This document shows, piece after piece, positions 20,465 to 22,841 of a stretch of DNA of 22,841 bases. This DNA comes from Anaeromyces robustus. Its lineage: Eukaryota; Neocallimastigomycota; Neocallimastigomycetes; Neocallimastigales; Neocallimastigaceae. Below the pieces are notes generated by a model. The model was given only the letters and a program-made list of their open reading frames with translations. It was not told the DNA's origin and ran no database searches. Positions within the stretch are counted from its first letter, which is position 1. Every line of letters starts with the position of its first letter. The stretch is taken from positions 1 to 22,841 of the forward strand of contig MCFG01000616.1 in NCBI GenBank assembly GCA_002104895.1, read 5' to 3'. The translations under genes and the position numbers were made by a program.

Positions 20465-20936
20465 GTAAAGAACAGAAGTCCAACAATAATAATTCTTAAT
20501 AAACTTAAAAACACCTCAATATTAGAAAATAAACAAGAATTATTGGACACAAACAAACAACAGGTTAGTATCAAATAATTTTATTTATTTTATTATTTCT
20601 TTGTTAATAAAAACTCGAATTTTCAAATGAGAAAATTCTTGAATATTTATAAACATTATTTCAAAATATTTTAATTACATTTTTCATGAGTTATTATATT
20701 CTAAATCTAATTGGTCTATTAACCTTTTTATAATAAAATAATATTATCATTTAATACACTTTATAATATATTAATATATAATAAAATAATAATAAAAAAA
20801 TAAAATAATAAAATAGTAAAAAATAAAAATATAAATTTTAACAAAAGGCATTCCTGTGTATTGAACCCAGGAATACTGAGCAGAGTTCTAGAGCTTAACG
20901 AGTAAGCCAACTCTATAATTTCTAGTATTCGTTACA
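20464..20936 (-). repeat. 5' LTR of the Ty3/gypsy element
   Basis: 473 bp, same sequence as 13542-14014. The predicted promoter is TATAAATA at 20644-20651 (minus sense). The predicted transcript start is G at 20616, giving a U3 of about 320 bp and R plus U5 of about 153 bp. Confidence 0.95.
20644..20651 (-). promoter_or_regulatory. TATA box of the 5' LTR
   Basis: TATAAATA in element sense begins 35 nt before the predicted transcript start. The spacing is normal for Pol II, but similar words are frequent in such AT-rich DNA, so support comes mainly from agreement with the primer-site match. Confidence 0.5.
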
Positions 20937-20941
20937 TGTAG
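20937..20941. repeat. Target-site duplication TGTAG, right copy
   Basis: Matches 13537-13541 on the other side of the LTR element. Confidence 0.9.
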
Positions 20942-21561
20942 GATTCATTAGTTGAAGTTGGATCAAAATATTTATAAACAGTGAACAATTCCTTCCATCT
21001 ATAAACCTTATTTGCAAAAGAAAAACAAGTAAAAGGCTTAACATTTCCTGGAGGATTAAAAGCAAGATACAATGGATTATTCACATCCATTTTAGCTATA
21101 TGCCTTTGCAATTTCAAAGCAAGGCAATATAATCTTGTCATTGTGGTTGGAATGCCTAATAAACAAGCAGAACTGCTCATTCTATTATGGTTGACAATCC
21201 ATTCCAACCCTTCTTGAATTACTTTATGGTAGTTACTGACTTCACTGTAATCTATACTACCTAGGTAATTCCTATTTTTCAGCTTGTCTGTTGTCTTACT
21301 ATTCATCCAATAGAAAGCAAGACAAGCTGAATATTCCATGATTGGCCTTATATATATTCTAAAAATATGTAATTTAATATATGTAGGCCAAATATTTTTG
21401 TAATATTTAAATGTATCTAAAATATTTAATGATTTTCTTGCTGATTCGTTTAAATGAGTTTTCCAATCAATACCTGAATAGGTATGAGGAAAACCTAAGT
21501 ATTTATATTCATATACTTGACTTAGATACATTTTTTCATTATTTATTATTAAATAAAAATT

Positions 21562-21617
21562 ATAATTATTATTATTATTATTATAATTATTGATATTATT
21601 ATTATTATTATTATTGA

Positions 21618-21666
<49 letters not shown>

Positions 21667-21827
21667 GATATTATTATTATAATTATTGATATTATTATTA
21701 ATATAATTATTGATATTAGTATTGATGTTGATATTATTATTATAATTATTGATATTATTATTATTATTATTATTATTGATATTATTATTATTGATATTAT
21801 TACTATTGATATTAGTATTGATATTGA

Positions 21828-21864
<37 letters not shown>

Positions 21865-22106
21865 GATATTATTATTATTAAAATTATTGATATTATTATT
21901 ATAATTATTGATATTATTATTATTATAATTATTGATATTATTATTATTAAAATTATTGATATTATTATTATTATAATTATTGATATTATTATTATTATAA
22001 TTATTGATATTATTATTATAATTATTGATATTATTATTATTATTATTGTTGATATTATTATTATTGATATTAGTATTGATATTGATGTTATTATTATAAT
22101 TATTGA

Positions 22107-22140
<34 letters not shown>

Positions 22141-22181
22141 GATATTAGTATTGATATTGATGTTATTATTATAATTATTGA

Positions 22182-22218
<37 letters not shown>

Positions 22219-22259
22219 GATATTAGTATTGATATTGATGTTATTATTATAATTATTGA

Positions 22260-22293
<34 letters not shown>

Positions 22294-22404
22294 GATATTA
22301 TTATTATTGATATTAGTATTGATATTAGTATTGATATTATTATTATTATTATTAGTATTAGTATTAGTATTGATACTGATATTATTATTAAAAATATTAT
22401 TTGA
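21562..22404 (-). repeat. In-frame Asn/Ile-rich repeat tract within the LINE RT
   Basis: About 843 bp of (ATT)n, GATATT and AATTATTGATATT units on the plus strand, read as Asn runs with Ile, Tyr and Thr. There is a higher-order pattern: INNYNNNININTNI followed by an Asn run recurs several times. It sits between RT motifs D and E and keeps the frame throughout. Confidence 0.9.
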
Positions 22405-22841
22405 ATTTAATATATAAGAAGATTTTTTTATATTAAATTCCATTAAATTTTCATTTGCCCAAGTTGAGCAAATATTTAACATATCTTGAATAAACTTTGG
22501 ATTGTTATGATTCAATTTTATATCATCTGCATAGAACAGACAATGTGGCAAAGGATCATTTGGATATTTATTTGTTAATTTTGTTGCTAAATCGTCAATA
22601 AATATATTAAATAATATTGGCGATAATATTGATCCTTGCAACAATCCACGTTCAAGATATATTTTATTTGTAAATTTTTTGTTTACTAGAATTCTTGTTG
22701 TACATCCTGTAAACAAAGAATTTATTAAACTTATAATCCCTGGAGGTACATTTCTTTTAATTAATTTTTCAATTAAAAGATAAACGGGAACTGAGTCATA
22801 GGCCTTTTTGATGTCTAAGAAAATGTGGTAATTATTTTCAT

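Larger units (their letters stand above)
13542..20936 (-). mobile_element. Complete chromodomain Ty3/gypsy LTR retrotransposon (Tf1/sushi-like)
   Basis: The element is 7,395 bp and has both LTRs (473 bp each, identical as read, TG...CA ends), a TGTAG target duplication, a purine tract and one intact Gag-Pol ORF. The domain order is Gag, protease, RT, RNase H, integrase, chromodomain, the order of Ty3/gypsy (Metaviridae) elements; the terminal chromodomain puts it with the chromoviruses. The single ORF and the lack of a tRNA-like primer site recall Tf1 of Schizosaccharomyces pombe. The leader between the 5' LTR and Gag is unusually long (2,053 bp). It lies inside a LINE ORF in the same orientation. 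With intact ORF, LTRs and target duplication it may be able to transpose, but this is an inference. Confidence 0.95.
20937..22841 (-). pseudogene. LINE (non-LTR retrotransposon) ORF, RT part, interrupted by the LTR element; runs off the window
   Basis: The minus-strand frame is open from the right edge; there is no ATG at 22716, where the first TTG lies, so upstream codons belong to the same ORF. RT motifs in order: FLDIKKAYDSV (motif A, near 22796-22828), RGLLQGSILSPILFNIFIDDL (B, near 22588-22649), LFYADDIKL (C, catalytic YADD, near 22510-22536) and MEFNIKKSSYI (D). An Asn/Ile-rich insert of about 280 residues follows, then YKYLGF (E, near 21490) and the thumb (IRPIMEYSACLAFYW). The frame reaches the target duplication at Ser-Tyr, after which two LTR-derived codons (the next Met and stop) end it. 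The rest of the protein lies at 13040-13540. Apart from the LTR insertion I see no lesion in this part. Endonuclease and N-terminal regions lie beyond the window. Confidence 0.9.

Overview
The window is extremely AT-rich eukaryotic nuclear DNA. Intergenic DNA is mostly A/T runs and microsatellites, with a few islands of ordinary base composition that mark genes or mobile elements. The base composition, Asn-rich coding tracts, a ricin-type lectin-like remnant, a small secreted Cys-rich protein, a Tf1/sushi-like chromodomain Ty3 element and LINEs together suggest an anaerobic gut fungus (Neocallimastigomycota). This is an inference; another very AT-rich eukaryote such as a dictyostelid is not excluded.

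Layout: 1-593 holds the 3' end of a broken lectin-like gene. 594-5204 is non-coding, with two pentanucleotide microsatellites, a 34-bp direct repeat around a GC-richer block, and several hairpins. 5205-5690 is the only intact ordinary host gene seen, a secreted protein of 161 residues with ten Cys after a Lys-Arg site. 5691-6905 holds foldback structures. 6906-7640 is a decayed 3' end of a LINE on the plus strand. 7641-9380 is AT-rich with a long (AAT)n tract. 9381-12640 is two copies of a ~0.75-kb core, 1.52-1.58 kb apart, each followed by tandem arrays with 36-53-bp periods.

The right half is two nested retrotransposons, both on the minus strand. A LINE ORF enters from the right edge with RT motifs and ends at 13040. 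It is split by a complete 7,395-bp chromodomain Ty3/gypsy element at 13542-20936. That element has two 473-bp LTRs that I read as identical, flanked by the 5-bp target duplication TGTAG. It has a purine tract, a single intact 1,436-residue Gag-Pol and a leader of about 2 kb. The bases just inside the 5' LTR do not look like a tRNA primer site. Instead they are complementary to an 11-base stretch of the LTR lying 35 nt downstream of a TATAAATA, which suggests Tf1-style self-priming.

Taking out the LTR element and one target copy puts the two LINE halves back in the same frame, so the order of events is clear: LINE first, Ty3 element later and recently. The LINE RT also carries an in-frame Asn/Ile-rich insert of about 280 residues. 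No CRISPR array, operon or functional tRNA was found.
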